NCBI GenBank assembly: GCA_030537455.1
Contig: JAUNMR010000002.1
Span: forward strand, 1-64,000
Reading direction: 5' to 3'
Length of the DNA stretch: 64,000 nt
From: Planctomycetia bacterium
GTDB lineage: Bacteria; Planctomycetota; Planctomycetia; Pirellulales; Thermoguttaceae
Positions 1 through 9,259 of this stretch are shown here, in pieces; the first letter of the stretch is position 1; every line of letters starts with the position of its first letter. Below the pieces are notes generated by a model. The model ran no database searches. It saw only the letters and a list, made by a program, of their open reading frames with translations, and had not been told where the DNA came from. Both the position numbers and the translations under genes were made by a program.

Positions 1-24
1 CACAAGTAAGTCTCGCGGTTGCAT
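1..24 (-). CDS. Start of an unidentified gene running off the left edge (partial)
   Basis: On the minus strand an ATG at 24-22 is preceded by a near-perfect ribosome binding site (AAAGGAGG, ending about 6 bases upstream). The frame stays open for all eight codons to the window edge (MQPRDLLV). It lies 124 bases downstream of the GH71/GH99-like gene on the same strand, so it may be the next gene of that transcript. Nothing can be said about its product. The call rests only on the strong binding site and spacing. Confidence 0.4.
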
Positions 25-148
25 AGCTTGCCTCCTTTGGAGTGTTCAGTCAAGCCACAAAAAGTCAACTTCACTGACTGGATTGACGTCACACTCCTCG
101 AACAATTGTTAGATGGCAACTACGACACAAACGAGGCGATAGCTAACG

Positions 149-1930
149 CTATTCCGCCGCTTGATAGAAGAAGCGACTGCTAGGCGCGACGTCGCCGGTG
201 GCGTAGAGATCCGCGACAGTTGCGTCGCGACCAAAGTTATCGAGCCACTTAAAAGAGACGCTGTTGAAAGACGCCCTTTCTGCGTTGATTCCTAAGACGT
301 CGTAGGGCGCCTTAATCATGAGTTGATTACCCTGTAGCGCGTACTCAACCTTTGAGGTCTTCTTCCACTTCCATTCGCTCGAATCCGTACCGTTGTGCGC
401 CGCGACAAGCGCTGTACTACCGTTGTACTGCGCGCCGATGAGAATATCGCCGCCAATAAATCCGGTTTGAAGATTATTGTCTGTGTTGATCAGCAGGCAC
501 AGACCGTTAGGACGCTCGGGCGTTATCGGTTTGGCGGTTTTAAGATAGAAGTAGAAATTCTCCGCGTCGCGAGCCGCTTTGCATAGAACGATATCATTGC
601 GTCCCGAGACGTTGCGATAGTGGGTCTGACCCGCGCCGTTGAAGTCGCGCGCGGTTGTGTCGTTAACGTAGTCGGTAAAGGTAGTTTCAACTTTTTCCCA
701 CTGCTGAAATCCCGCCGTAAGGTCGATCGTAACATTAGTCGTCGCCTTTGGAACAGCCGGAACGCCCTTGTAGCGACGAATCCCTTGTACCATTTGCAGA
801 TAGTAGGCGTCGAGGTGACCTCCTCGCATAGGCTCAATGTCGCGACTATATTCGCGATTGTACTGGTCGACGAAGACGTTTCTATCGCCGCGTTCCCATC
901 GACCAGCAACCCATTCGTTCCAGCCCGTCACCATGACTACGTCGGGGTCGAGTTCATAGGCGCGTTGCCACTGCTCTTGGAAATTGTGACCTAAGTCCGT
1001 GTCGATCGTCTCTTCAACAACGCCGTTGTGGAAACTGCGACCTCTGGCAATACCAGAGCTCATATTTTGTACTACAGCGCTTGGCTCACGACTCAAATTC
1101 TGTGCTACTGACACATTAACCTGCTCGGCGTGGTTCGGATCCGTTGACCATCCGTAGGGTTGCGGATATGCCGCTTCCCAATGCCATGCCTTTTCTGTAT
1201 TGACCATTTGAAACGGCCAGTGTGCGCGCCGCAGAGTCAGAGCGTTCTTAATCGTTTCGTTTTCGATTTGCTCGGGGTCGCCGATCAATAACGGTTTGCC
1301 GTCAAGTTGAAAGAGTAACTCTTGATATTCCGGTACGTTATAGAGCTCGTTCCATAATCTATTTGCCGTTCCGTTGACGTCGGTATTGAGCATACAGGCG
1401 ACCTGTGGCACGCTCGCACCTTCTTTCTTCATCTGCAGTAGAGTTTGGCAAATAGCGGTTATTTCAGTCGGGTACGTGACGGCGTTGGTTGTGTCAAAGA
1501 TCCAGAAGTCAACGCCGGCGTCACTGAGTAACTCCACGTGTTTACGGATAACCCACGGATCTTTGGAGAGATAGTATCCAAAGAGCGGTTCTCCCCAGAA
1601 GTACATGGTCGAATGACGTGGCGCCCATAGATCGGACTTACTCGTTTCGATATCGCGTTTTTCCCCTTCCGGCAGGCGTTCGAGAATCTTGGAGACGTCA
1701 TAGGGACCGTCTGTCCAATGCGCCTTTTTAATCGACTCTTGTAGCCACACGAAGTAAAAAATACCGACCTTTTTGTCAGGTCGTACCGCGCCAACCTTCG
1801 TAGAGGTTTCGACCTGTCGTCCAAGGGAGTCGATCGCAGGCCACGGCACGCCCTCAGACTGAGAAAGAGCTGGACTAATACTCAGTAACGTAAACGCCAG
1901 AGCCATGAGGATATTAAAAGTATGTTTCAT
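149..1930 (-). CDS. Secreted glycoside hydrolase-like protein, GH71/GH99-like barrel with C-terminal beta domain
   Basis: The 593-residue protein begins with a signal peptide (MKHTFNILMALAFTLLSISP, then ALSQ), so it is exported. Residues of about 50-390 read like the GH71/GH99-like TIM-barrel family found in Planctomycetota and Bacteroidota: 'VGIFYFVWL' early, 'GVDFWIFDTTN' near residue 145, and the strand motif 'VMVTGWNEW' near residue 335, whose Glu is a candidate catalytic acid. Residues from about 400 to the end look like a beta-sandwich of the CBM9-like kind ('CLLINTDNNLQTGF'). The substrate is not evident; alpha-mannan or related endo-activity is known for GH99, but this is inference. 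An AAGGTAG lies about 9 bases before the ATG. Confidence 0.6.
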   Translation of the reverse strand: MKHTFNILMALAFTLLSISPALSQSEGVPWPAIDSLGRQVETSTKVGAVRPDKKVGIFYFVWLQESIKKAHWTDGPYDVSKILERLPEGEKRDIETSKSDLWAPRHSTMYFWGEPLFGYYLSKDPWVIRKHVELLSDAGVDFWIFDTTNAVTYPTEITAICQTLLQMKKEGASVPQVACMLNTDVNGTANRLWNELYNVPEYQELLFQLDGKPLLIGDPEQIENETIKNALTLRRAHWPFQMVNTEKAWHWEAAYPQPYGWSTDPNHAEQVNVSVAQNLSREPSAVVQNMSSGIARGRSFHNGVVEETIDTDLGHNFQEQWQRAYELDPDVVMVTGWNEWVAGRWERGDRNVFVDQYNREYSRDIEPMRGGHLDAYYLQMVQGIRRYKGVPAVPKATTNVTIDLTAGFQQWEKVETTFTDYVNDTTARDFNGAGQTHYRNVSGRNDIVLCKAARDAENFYFYLKTAKPITPERPNGLCLLINTDNNLQTGFIGGDILIGAQYNGSTALVAAHNGTDSSEWKWKKTSKVEYALQGNQLMIKAPYDVLGINAERASFNSVSFKWLDNFGRDATVADLYATGDVAPSSRFFYQAAE

Positions 1931-2114
1931 GATATTAAACTACCTTGACAGGTAAATACGAATACACAATGGAAAAAGTTGAATCTTTCTTATAAACGTT
2001 AAATCAGCCATTCTAAAATGGCGCATACGTTAACAAACGCAATGACAAGAGCCAAAGACGTTTATTAACGCATATAATGTACACTGGAAACAAATCGATT
2101 GATGATAAACCAGT

Positions 2115-2438
2115 TTAGAGGTGTTTTTCAATCAACTCTTGCAACTTTTGTAGTTTTTGTACGCCGGCGAGTCTGGCGACGACCTGACCATTTTTGAAGA
2201 GGATTAGAGTCGGCACGGCGTCAATTTTGTACTTTAACGCCAGTTGAACATTGGACGAGGCGTCAACTTTAGCGATCACGGCGACGTCGCCGATAGTCTG
2301 TGCGAGTGTTTGCAGAACAGGCGCTAGGAAGCGGCAGGGCACACAGGTCGGCGACCAAAAGTCGACCAAGACCGGACGCGTTTCGTTAAGGACGCTCTCT
2401 TCAAAAGCAGCGTCTGTGAGTTCGAGTAATTCGCTCAT
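2115..2438 (-). CDS. trxA: Thioredoxin
   Basis: This 107-residue protein has the usual length of a cytosolic thioredoxin. It carries the fold's landmarks: 'VLVDFWSPTCVPCRFLAP' with a CVPC redox centre at about residues 32-35 (the classical form is CGPC), 'AKVDASSN', the cis-proline strand 'VPTLILFKNGQVV', and the closing glycine 'LAGVQ'. It reduces protein disulfides. A strong AAGGAGG sits 6 bases before the ATG. It lies 119 bases downstream of the EF-G-like gene on the same strand and could be co-transcribed with it. The valine in the active-site pair may shift its redox potential (inference). Confidence 0.92.
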   Translation of the reverse strand: MSELLELTDAAFEESVLNETRPVLVDFWSPTCVPCRFLAPVLQTLAQTIGDVAVIAKVDASSNVQLALKYKIDAVPTLILFKNGQVVARLAGVQKLQKLQELIEKHL

Positions 2439-2557
2439 TTTGCCTCCTTGTGTAAGAAGAGGCGCGATGACGATGGATGATAATTCAAACGTCAGTCGCG
2501 CCTCAATTAATTAAATGCCGAAAGTTTGGATACCTAGTACGAACAATCCGTTAGGTC

Positions 2558-4657
2558 TTATTCTTCGTCGTTGTCGTGTTCCGCGGCGTCAACGATTTGC
2601 TGTTGAATATTGCCAGGAACAACGTCGTAACGGTTGAATTCGATCGAGTAACTACCCTGACCGCCCGTCATACTGGCCAAAGTACGGCTGTAGGTGGTGA
2701 TTTCCGCGAAGGGAACTTCCGCCTTTACCGTCTGGAAGCCGCCGCCAGCGTCTTCAACGCCGATCGGACGACCGCGACGCGCGGACACGACGTCGGAGTT
2801 GACGTCGCCTACCTTGTCGACGGGTACCGTAACGTCAAGATTAACGATCGGCTCCAGAAGCGCGGGACGAGCCTTGGCGAAGGTTTCGCGGAAAGCGCCC
2901 TTAGCGGCAGTACGGAACGCTTGTTCGTTACTGTCGACCGGGTGATATTTACCGAAGTGAACTTCGATGCAAAGATCCTGGACTTGGTAACCAGCCAAGA
3001 CGCCGGCTTCCATACGATCTTTGAATCCCTTTTCGATCGCGGGGAGGAAGTTCGAAGGAATCGAACCGCCGACGATCGAGTCGACCCACAGGAAGTTATT
3101 TTCCGGGAAGTACTTCCATTCTTTCATGGACGGGAAGCGGCTCTTGTCGGTCGCGAATTCTTCCGGATCGGTTCCGCTCGGGAACGGATACATACGAATG
3201 TGGACTTCGCCGAACTGACCGGCGCCGCCAGATTGCTTCTTGTGACGATAGGAACCTTCCGCCTTCTGCTGGATCGTTTCGCGGTAAGGAATCTTCTGTT
3301 CTTTGGTATCGAGTTCGACCTTATCACGGCGCTTGAGACGCTCTTGCAGAACTTGCAGGTGCAATTCGCTCATACCGGTGATGACGAGCTGTTTGGTTTG
3401 GTCGTTACGTTCGACTTTGAAGGTTGGATCTTCTTCCGCAAGTTTGGTCAAAGCGCCGGAGACCTTCGCTTCGTCGCCACGGCTCTTGGGGAACGCGGCC
3501 AGACCGACCATTGGGGTGGGGAAGGAGAAAGCGGGCATTGCGACGTCGCCAAGAGTTACGCACACGCCGAGTTCATCGGTCTTGGTAACCGCAACGATAG
3601 AGCCTGGACCGGCCTCGTCGACAGGGGTCAGGTCGTTCGCTTGAACTTCGAAGAGTTGCGCGATCTTGAAGCCCTTACGAGAACCGACGAGCGGAACAGT
3701 CGCGCCGGTCTTCAAAGTACCGGAGAAGACGCGAATGTAGTTGATCTTCTGAACGAAGGGGTCGATACGAGTCTTGAAGACTTGCGCGACGATTTCGCCG
3801 TTCGGGTCGGCTTTGACTACGACGTCATTACCCTCGCTGTCTTTGCCGGTGCGTTCAATGGCGTCGGCAGGAAGCGCATAAGCGGCCAGAGCGTCGAGCA
3901 ATTCATTCATACCGACGCCGGTTTTAGCGGAAACGCAGAAGACCGGGATCAAAGTTTCGTCTTTGACGCCCTTGGCAATGAGTTTACCCATTTCTTCGTC
4001 GCTGGGCAGTTCGCCTTCGAAATAGCGTTCCATCGCAGCGTCATCGACCGAGACGATGGTTTCGATGAGGGATTCTCGCAGTTCGTTCGGATCGAGCAGA
4101 GCGCCGTCGGCTTCGGTCGGTTTGAGAACGTCGACAACGCCGGAGAAGGACGCGCCATGTCCAATCGGGACGTTGAAGAGCGCCGCTTCCGCGCCGAAAA
4201 CGCTATGGATCGAGTCCATGAGTTTATCGAAATCGATGTTATCGCCGTCCATTTTGGAGATAATCACGACGCGACCCAGACCCGCCTTTTTCGCTTCCGC
4301 GAAGACACGACGAGTATTCACTTCGATACCGGAGGAAGCGTTCACGACAATTGCCGCGACGTCTGCCGCGCCCATTGCACAGATAGCGCCGCCGATGAAG
4401 TCGGGATAACCAGGGGAGTCGAACAGGTCAAAATGTTTCCCACGCCAATCGAAGTTAATACACGAGGTTTCGATCGTGTACTTGTGCGACTTTTCTTCTT
4501 CGTCGAAGTCGCAGATACTCGTACCGTCGTCGACGCTCGCTGGTCGTTTCACAGCGCCTGTCAGATTCAGAAACGCGTCCGCCAGCGTGGTTTTGCCGGA
4601 TCCGCCGTGACCGCATAAAACAATGTTTCGGATATTTTCAGGTGTGTGTTTCGACAT
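2558..4657 (-). CDS. Elongation factor G-like GTPase (EF-G2 type)
   Basis: The 699-residue protein has the full EF-G domain order: G domain, domain II, and domains III-V ending in the usual 'YRHKKQSGGAGQFGEV' and 'SMTGGQGSYSIEF' blocks. Its nucleotide motifs are those of the EF-G-like branch rather than the main translocase. G1 is GHGGSGKT (about residues 16-23), G3 is DSPGYPDF where EF-G normally has DTPGHVDF, and G4 is SKMD where NKMD is usual. The Tyr in G3 replaces the histidine that activates GTP hydrolysis on the ribosome in canonical EF-G. A canonical fusA therefore probably exists elsewhere, and this copy likely has an accessory ribosome-linked role (inference). A GGATC-type binding site lies rather far upstream. 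Confidence 0.88.
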   Translation of the reverse strand: MSKHTPENIRNIVLCGHGGSGKTTLADAFLNLTGAVKRPASVDDGTSICDFDEEEKSHKYTIETSCINFDWRGKHFDLFDSPGYPDFIGGAICAMGAADVAAIVVNASSGIEVNTRRVFAEAKKAGLGRVVIISKMDGDNIDFDKLMDSIHSVFGAEAALFNVPIGHGASFSGVVDVLKPTEADGALLDPNELRESLIETIVSVDDAAMERYFEGELPSDEEMGKLIAKGVKDETLIPVFCVSAKTGVGMNELLDALAAYALPADAIERTGKDSEGNDVVVKADPNGEIVAQVFKTRIDPFVQKINYIRVFSGTLKTGATVPLVGSRKGFKIAQLFEVQANDLTPVDEAGPGSIVAVTKTDELGVCVTLGDVAMPAFSFPTPMVGLAAFPKSRGDEAKVSGALTKLAEEDPTFKVERNDQTKQLVITGMSELHLQVLQERLKRRDKVELDTKEQKIPYRETIQQKAEGSYRHKKQSGGAGQFGEVHIRMYPFPSGTDPEEFATDKSRFPSMKEWKYFPENNFLWVDSIVGGSIPSNFLPAIEKGFKDRMEAGVLAGYQVQDLCIEVHFGKYHPVDSNEQAFRTAAKGAFRETFAKARPALLEPIVNLDVTVPVDKVGDVNSDVVSARRGRPIGVEDAGGGFQTVKAEVPFAEITTYSRTLASMTGGQGSYSIEFNRYDVVPGNIQQQIVDAAEHDNDEE

Positions 4658-4817
4658 AAGAACAAGATCCTTGTATTAACAGTGCGTCAAAACGTCGTGC
4701 AATTTACCTGCAGGATGACGACATTCCATAAACGTTAAACTTAACTTCGTCGGAGCGATTCCGGTAAAAACTCGCGAAAAGCAACGACGAACCAAGGTGG
4801 TGAACAGTACCTTATGC

Positions 4818-4871
4818 ATATATGCGAACGCTCAGCGCACGCGCTATTCTACGCATATATACTGTTTTTTT
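4818..4871 (+). terminator. Intrinsic terminator-like hairpin with no upstream gene (first of two)
   Basis: The arms ATATATGCG (4818-4826) and CGCATATAT (4852-4860) are perfectly complementary. An inner AGCG/CGCT stem (4834-4837/4842-4845) lies between them. Seven T residues follow at 4865-4871. It points along the plus strand, but no plus-strand gene lies before it, since the EF-G-like gene upstream runs the other way. Confidence 0.5.
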
Positions 4872-4888
4872 ATTATAAACGAATCGCC

Positions 4889-4920
4889 GCGGCGCTTCAA
4901 GGCGCCACGACTTTTTTTTT
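4889..4920 (+). terminator. Strong intrinsic terminator with no upstream gene (second of two)
   Basis: The stem GGCGC (4891-4895)/GCGCC (4902-4906) has a TTCAAG loop and is extended by G4889-C4908. It is followed by nine T residues at 4912-4920. It is oriented with the plus strand and lies 18 bases after the first hairpin. Together they suggest a short untranslated transcript starting somewhere in 4658-4800, or insulation of the M16 gene. I found no convincing promoter for such a transcript. The rest of 4658-5233 holds no believable gene. Confidence 0.65.
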
Positions 4921-5131
4921 ACTATTTACATAAAACGGCATACTCCTTCGTATCGACGCCCAAAACCATAGCGGTTATTCCTCGAGGTATTCTTCCCTGA
5001 TCCAGGTCGTCTATATCGGTGTTTTGTCAATTCAATCTCACACGTTCCGACCAAACGTGGCTCCTTGACGACAGAACAATAGCGACGATTCCTTGAAAAG
5101 AAAAAGAGCGCCTTTATATTGTGTGCTTTTT

Positions 5132-5140
5132 TGCTATACT
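5132..5140 (+). promoter_or_regulatory. Extended -10 promoter for the M16 peptidase gene
   Basis: TG at 5132-5133, one base, then TATACT at 5135-5140 forms a good extended -10 element. There is no clear -35 at the right distance, which is usual for extended -10 promoters. Transcription would start near 5147, about 87 bases before the gene. Confidence 0.45.
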
Positions 5141-5233
5141 ATGCTGTACTGTTGAGTAGGACTTCGCGACCATGTTGCAGACGACTGCTCCTCGATTGTA
5201 CTGAGAGACTCTCCACAATTGAAAGCTTGTTAT

Positions 5234-6466
5234 ATGTCATTTCAACACACGACGTTAGAGAATGGATTAGAAATAATTGCCGAACACAATGAGGCGGCTC
5301 TTTCGGCTTCTTTGGGGTTCTTTGTCAAGACCGGCGCTCGAGACGAGAACGACGACAATTCAGGGGTGAGTCATTTTCTCGAACACATGGTTTTCAAAGG
5401 TACGGAGCGTCGTAGCGCCGCGGACGTTAATCGTGAACTCGACGAACTCGGCGGTTTTGCAAACGCCTATACCTCCGTCGAGCGCACCGTTTACTATGCT
5501 AAGGTACTGCCGGAGTTGCTCGCACGCACAATTGACCTGTTTGGCGATATTCTGCGTCCGAGTCTGCGTGAGGACGATTTCAACATCGAAAAAAAGGTCG
5601 TGCTTGAGGAGATCAAGAAATACGATGATCAGCCGCCCTTTGGCTTGGAAGAGAAATATCGTGAGTATTTTTGGCGTAATCATCCGCTAAGTCGGAGCGT
5701 TTCTGGCTCCTGTGAGACGGTCTCTGGTATTACGCCGGAAATCATGCGCGATTATTTTACTCGACGTTATAGCTCTGATAACATCGTTGTGGTTGTTTGC
5801 GGTCAGTTCGACTTCGACGACGTTGTGGCGCAGGTTCAAAAGACCTGTGGACATTGGCGACCAAGCGAACCGACGCGAGAACTCTTTCAGCCGGTTAGTC
5901 TGCGCGGGACTCATGTCTTTAATCGTGCAGACGCCAGTCAAGAGTACGTGGTGCAAATGGTTGACGCGCCCAGCGCCGTGGCGACTAATCGCCGTGCCGC
6001 CACTCTACTTGCCGACGTCGTTGGCGACGACGTCGGAAGTCGTCTCTTCTGGGAACTCGTTGATACCGGTCGCGCAGACGCCGCCTCTTTTCACTTCCGA
6101 CCCTATCTTGACGCCGGTTTGTTCCTGACCACCCTCGTCTGTCGACCCGAGGACTGTGAGGAAAACCTCAAAATCATTCGCGCCACTCTCGATCGCGTCC
6201 AAGCCGAAGGCGTTAAGCAGGATGAACTAACGCGCGCGAAAAATAAACTACTTGCCCATATCGCTGCCAATAGTGAACGCTCGCAGTCGCGTATGTTTTC
6301 CATCGGACGTCATTGGCTCTTCTGCGGTCAGTATCAGTCTGTGTCGGAAAAACTCGACGCAATTCGCGCCGTCTCGGTCGACGACGTTAATAGTATTCTC
6401 GCACAGTATTCCCTCAATGATCCCATGACCATGGCAATCGGACCGCTAGAGACTCTCCGCCCCTAA
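5234..6466 (+). CDS. M16 family zinc metallopeptidase (insulinase/processing-peptidase type)
   Basis: The 410-residue protein carries the inverted zinc-binding motif HFLEH near residue 50, within 'GVSHFLEHMVFKGT'. The downstream zinc-ligand glutamate stretch 'EEIKKYDDQPP' follows about 75 residues later. The length fits a single-chain bacterial M16B subunit of two roughly equal halves, the second inactive. No signal peptide is visible, so it is probably cytoplasmic. I chose the ATG at 5234 (MSFQHTTLENGL) over an in-frame TTG at 5219 because family members begin close to 'TTLENGL'. Members of this family degrade oligopeptides or process precursors; the substrate here is unknown. Confidence 0.9.
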   Translation: MSFQHTTLENGLEIIAEHNEAALSASLGFFVKTGARDENDDNSGVSHFLEHMVFKGTERRSAADVNRELDELGGFANAYTSVERTVYYAKVLPELLARTIDLFGDILRPSLREDDFNIEKKVVLEEIKKYDDQPPFGLEEKYREYFWRNHPLSRSVSGSCETVSGITPEIMRDYFTRRYSSDNIVVVVCGQFDFDDVVAQVQKTCGHWRPSEPTRELFQPVSLRGTHVFNRADASQEYVVQMVDAPSAVATNRRAATLLADVVGDDVGSRLFWELVDTGRADAASFHFRPYLDAGLFLTTLVCRPEDCEENLKIIRATLDRVQAEGVKQDELTRAKNKLLAHIAANSERSQSRMFSIGRHWLFCGQYQSVSEKLDAIRAVSVDDVNSILAQYSLNDPMTMAIGPLETLRP

Positions 6467-6535
6467 GCGCCGAATATATGTCAAGCGAGGAGCTCTTACG
6501 TGAGAGTCATGCTAAGTTGACGTTTAGTCTTCATT

Positions 6536-6590
6536 AAAAAACGCCCATTGGAAGATAGTAATTCTCTGAATCACTTACGTTCCAATGGGC
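6536..6590 (-). terminator. Convergent intergenic terminator
   Basis: The arms GCCCATTGGAA (6543-6553) and TTCCAATGGGC (6580-6590) match perfectly. On the minus strand the stem is followed by six T residues (6541-6536), so it ends the acidic secreted protein gene. On the plus strand it is followed by TTTGGCTTT and may also help end the M16 gene. Confidence 0.75.
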
Positions 6591-6658
6591 TTTGGCTTTG
6601 GGGTTTATGTACTACTCGCTATTGGGAAACCCAACCGTACGATTAGTACGACGTCGTA

Positions 6659-7900
6659 TTAGATTTCCTCGATTGCGTCTTCAACATCGTCTTCATCGAT
6701 CTCGTCGTCTTCATCGTCTTCGTCGTTTTCGTCGGTGAACTTTTGGCGGAGATCTTGGATGATTTTAATGAGTTTATCGACGGTCGGCTGATTATCCTGC
6801 CAGAAGACGCGATCAAATTTCATGACGATGGCGTTGTCTTGGGCTTGGGGTAGCGCGGTGTAGGCGTCGATGAGTTCATTGATCACGCTGGCGATATCGT
6901 TAATCGTCGCGGCGTCAACGGGAAGATCTTCTTGCTTGGATAGAACGTTCGCGGCGGAAAGAATAGTAGATTTAAGCTCTTGGCTTAGCGCATGGCATTC
7001 GTCCAAATAGGACTGCGCGTCCGATTTGAGTTCGACTTTACTATTGATTTCAAACTTTTTGAGGTTAAAGTTGGCAACGCCATATATAATTCTGTCAGCG
7101 TTGTTCTTCTGGAACTCGACTGCTTTCTCCAGAAGTTGCGAGAGTTGTTCCACGACCTCCTGGAAACTTGGGTCGACCTCAGAGAGCGTTTCGCGTAATT
7201 CCTCGAGAGACTTTTCCGCTTCCGCGATGGACGCGGTAGTATTCTTATTCGGGTAAGTGACAACGTTCAGAATCGCCTCAGGATCGGCGTTTTTGAATCC
7301 TTCGATAAAGGCTGTTGCGTCGGCGTTGCCGGGCTTGCTGAATCGCGCCTTGGTATAATCCTTGACGTCCTCGCTTTCCAGATAGGACGGCGTAATGAGC
7401 GCATAGAGGAAACCATTGCGTACAAATCGGAATTTTAACGTGGATTTCAAGGCGTCGTTGAGCTTCGCAAGCGCTTTACGAGCGTCCTGCAAGTCGGTCT
7501 CGCTCATGCCTTTGGTCGGAATGGCAATGTAAGGATACAGCGTGTCCACAGCCATGTTTTCCGATTGCTCAATAACGATATAAACGCTCTTGGCATTTGC
7601 GTCTTTGAGCGGCTGAGCATATTGCGTGAAAAACTGCTCCACAAACATTTGGCCCAGGGGAACGAGTTGCTTGAGTTGTTCCGCATTCTCTTGATCCTTA
7701 ACAAAGTAATCAATTGCGGCAGTACTCAATTCCTGCAAACTAGCCGTGAACTCATCAGCTTCTAACGAGCCGAGGTTCACGCGCATGATAACGGTAGTTT
7801 CCTCGTGCACCAGGGGAGCGACCTCCTGCTGTGCAAAACTACGACCGACCATGCCGAAGGAAACGCAAATAGCAAGCGCTACGGCAAGAAAACTCTTCAT
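6659..7900 (-). CDS. Secreted protein of unknown function with acidic C-terminal tail
   Basis: I do not recognise a family in this 413-residue protein. It starts with a clear signal peptide (MKSFLAVALAICVSFGMVG, cleavage near SFAQ). The middle is mostly alpha-helical, with long Glu/Lys/Gln/Leu-rich stretches around residues 225-300 that could form coiled coil. The last 24 or so residues are almost all Asp and Glu ('DENDEDDEDDEIDEDD'). Such a tail could bind divalent cations or cationic partners (inference). A good AGGAGAG site lies just before the ATG. It stands alone between a convergent terminator and a divergent gene. Confidence 0.7.
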   Translation of the reverse strand: MKSFLAVALAICVSFGMVGRSFAQQEVAPLVHEETTVIMRVNLGSLEADEFTASLQELSTAAIDYFVKDQENAEQLKQLVPLGQMFVEQFFTQYAQPLKDANAKSVYIVIEQSENMAVDTLYPYIAIPTKGMSETDLQDARKALAKLNDALKSTLKFRFVRNGFLYALITPSYLESEDVKDYTKARFSKPGNADATAFIEGFKNADPEAILNVVTYPNKNTTASIAEAEKSLEELRETLSEVDPSFQEVVEQLSQLLEKAVEFQKNNADRIIYGVANFNLKKFEINSKVELKSDAQSYLDECHALSQELKSTILSAANVLSKQEDLPVDAATINDIASVINELIDAYTALPQAQDNAIVMKFDRVFWQDNQPTVDKLIKIIQDLRQKFTDENDEDDEDDEIDEDDVEDAIEEI

Positions 7901-8387
7901 AAAACTCTCCTCGAAAGTTCGTTGTATACCAATTAATGCGTCATGACACGCGCATTGTTTACATTAGGCATGTGATCACGCTATGACCAGACGCGTTGAT
8001 CGTACGTTCTGTTGACGTCGCCAAGCGTGGACGTAGCGTCGACAGTGTCGTAACGACCTCACAAAGTTGGTCTGCCCGGTTATAGCGATAATTGTGTCCG
8101 AGGTCAAGGTAGATATTAGTAATTTTAGCGCTTTTGGCTTTTTTAACGAATTTCTGCGCCAGAGTGGAACTTGTTCCTACGTAGTATGAGACGTTGTGAT
8201 CTGAGACTTTAATTTGTGCTAGAATAGAGTATAATCAGGCATACGGCGGCGGTCGTCGTCAAGAGTTGACTCGTGACGGCGTGTCTGGCTTGTGTCGTTG
8301 CCTGACCTTTGATCGTCGGAAGTACGCTTGCGCCAAGTGAATCAATAAGACGACGCCGTAACGCCTTGGTATTAGACGGAGGATTGG
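7901..8387. other. Divergent intergenic region of 487 bases
   Basis: This stretch separates the minus-strand acidic protein gene from the plus-strand RDD gene. I see no coding sequence or RNA gene. The only clear element is the -10 hexamer near 8230. The 5' untranslated region of the RDD gene would be about 145 bases. Confidence 0.5.
8208..8235 (+). promoter_or_regulatory. Promoter for the RDD protein gene
   Basis: A consensus -10 TATAAT lies at 8230-8235. A weak -35-like TTTAAT (8208-8213) lies 16 bases upstream. Confidence 0.4.
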
Positions 8388-9188
8388 ATGGAGAACGAGC
8401 ACGACGAACAAAGCGAGCCTCTGGACGTGGTCTACGACGTTATTGCGCCAGAAAATATCGCGTTCAAATATTGTGTCGCCGGACCATTTGTCAGAAGCGT
8501 TGCATACCTGATCGATTGCATTGGCATGGTGTTATATCTGTTTGCCGTGGCATTTGCATTGACATTTTTGGAGGAATATGCGCCTGCTTTTGTGACGTAC
8601 TTTATTGATGGAGACGTACTATTATTTACGTTTATTATTAATTTGGTTTTAGTGTTCTGGTTCTGGACTATTTTATTCGAGGCGTTCTGGCGCGGTCGAA
8701 CGCCCGGTAAATTTTTCCTAGGACTACGTACGATTTCCATCTCCGGACGCCCAATAACTTTTACCCAGTCCTTTGTTCGTAATACGTTACGATACGCCGA
8801 CCTCATGATCGGTCCGCTCGCTATTGTATTCATGGCGGCTAATGATCGCATGGCGCGCTTGGGCGACCTTGCGGCTGGTTCCGTCGTGGTTCAGGAACCA
8901 CGACGTAAGCGTAAATTGCGCGCCGATATCCTAAAAAATGACAAAGCCGCGCATTTTATTGCCGAACAAATACCAGAAGATTTTACGGTTTCTCAAAGCG
9001 TTTGCGACGCCCTTGCGCTCTATATGGCGCGTCGTTTGCAGTTTCACCCTGCTTTGCGTAATCGGCTAGCGGAACCGCTGGCAACCCCGTTGCGTATTAC
9101 TTTGGGGTTCTCCGACAAAATCGAACCTGACTTGTGCTTGCGCGCCATTTATTTGCATACCGTCGGTACGGATCGTCGTGTGACCTGA
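8388..9188 (+). CDS. RDD family membrane protein
   Basis: The 266-residue protein shows the RDD hallmarks: an Arg and Asp in the first membrane helix ('VRSVAYLIDCIGMVLYLF'), a second hydrophobic pair around residues 80-110, and the loop 'FWRGRTPGKFFLGLRTI'. The third helix region contains 'GPLAIVFMAANDRMARLGD', typical of the family end. About 90 soluble residues follow the membrane part. RDD proteins are poorly understood; some act in ion transport. It lies 71 bases before hflX. The start is supported by GGAGGATTGG directly before the ATG. Confidence 0.85.
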   Translation: MENEHDEQSEPLDVVYDVIAPENIAFKYCVAGPFVRSVAYLIDCIGMVLYLFAVAFALTFLEEYAPAFVTYFIDGDVLLFTFIINLVLVFWFWTILFEAFWRGRTPGKFFLGLRTISISGRPITFTQSFVRNTLRYADLMIGPLAIVFMAANDRMARLGDLAAGSVVVQEPRRKRKLRADILKNDKAAHFIAEQIPEDFTVSQSVCDALALYMARRLQFHPALRNRLAEPLATPLRITLGFSDKIEPDLCLRAIYLHTVGTDRRVT

Positions 9189-9259
9189 TTTTAACCTCCG
9201 TAACTTTATATTGGCAACTTCTGTTATAAAGCAATTTATCAAAGGAATAGTTATTAATT

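Noticed and set aside
2576-4618. A 680-codon open frame on the plus strand, fully antisense to the EF-G-like gene
   Set aside because: Its translation has no recognisable family and mirrors the codon bias of the EF-G-like gene, whose motifs are unmistakable. Long antisense frames are expected with this GAC/GTC-rich codon use.
4797-5000. 67-codon open frame before the M16 gene
   Set aside because: It runs straight through both terminator hairpins and T tracts, and the protein has no plausible features.
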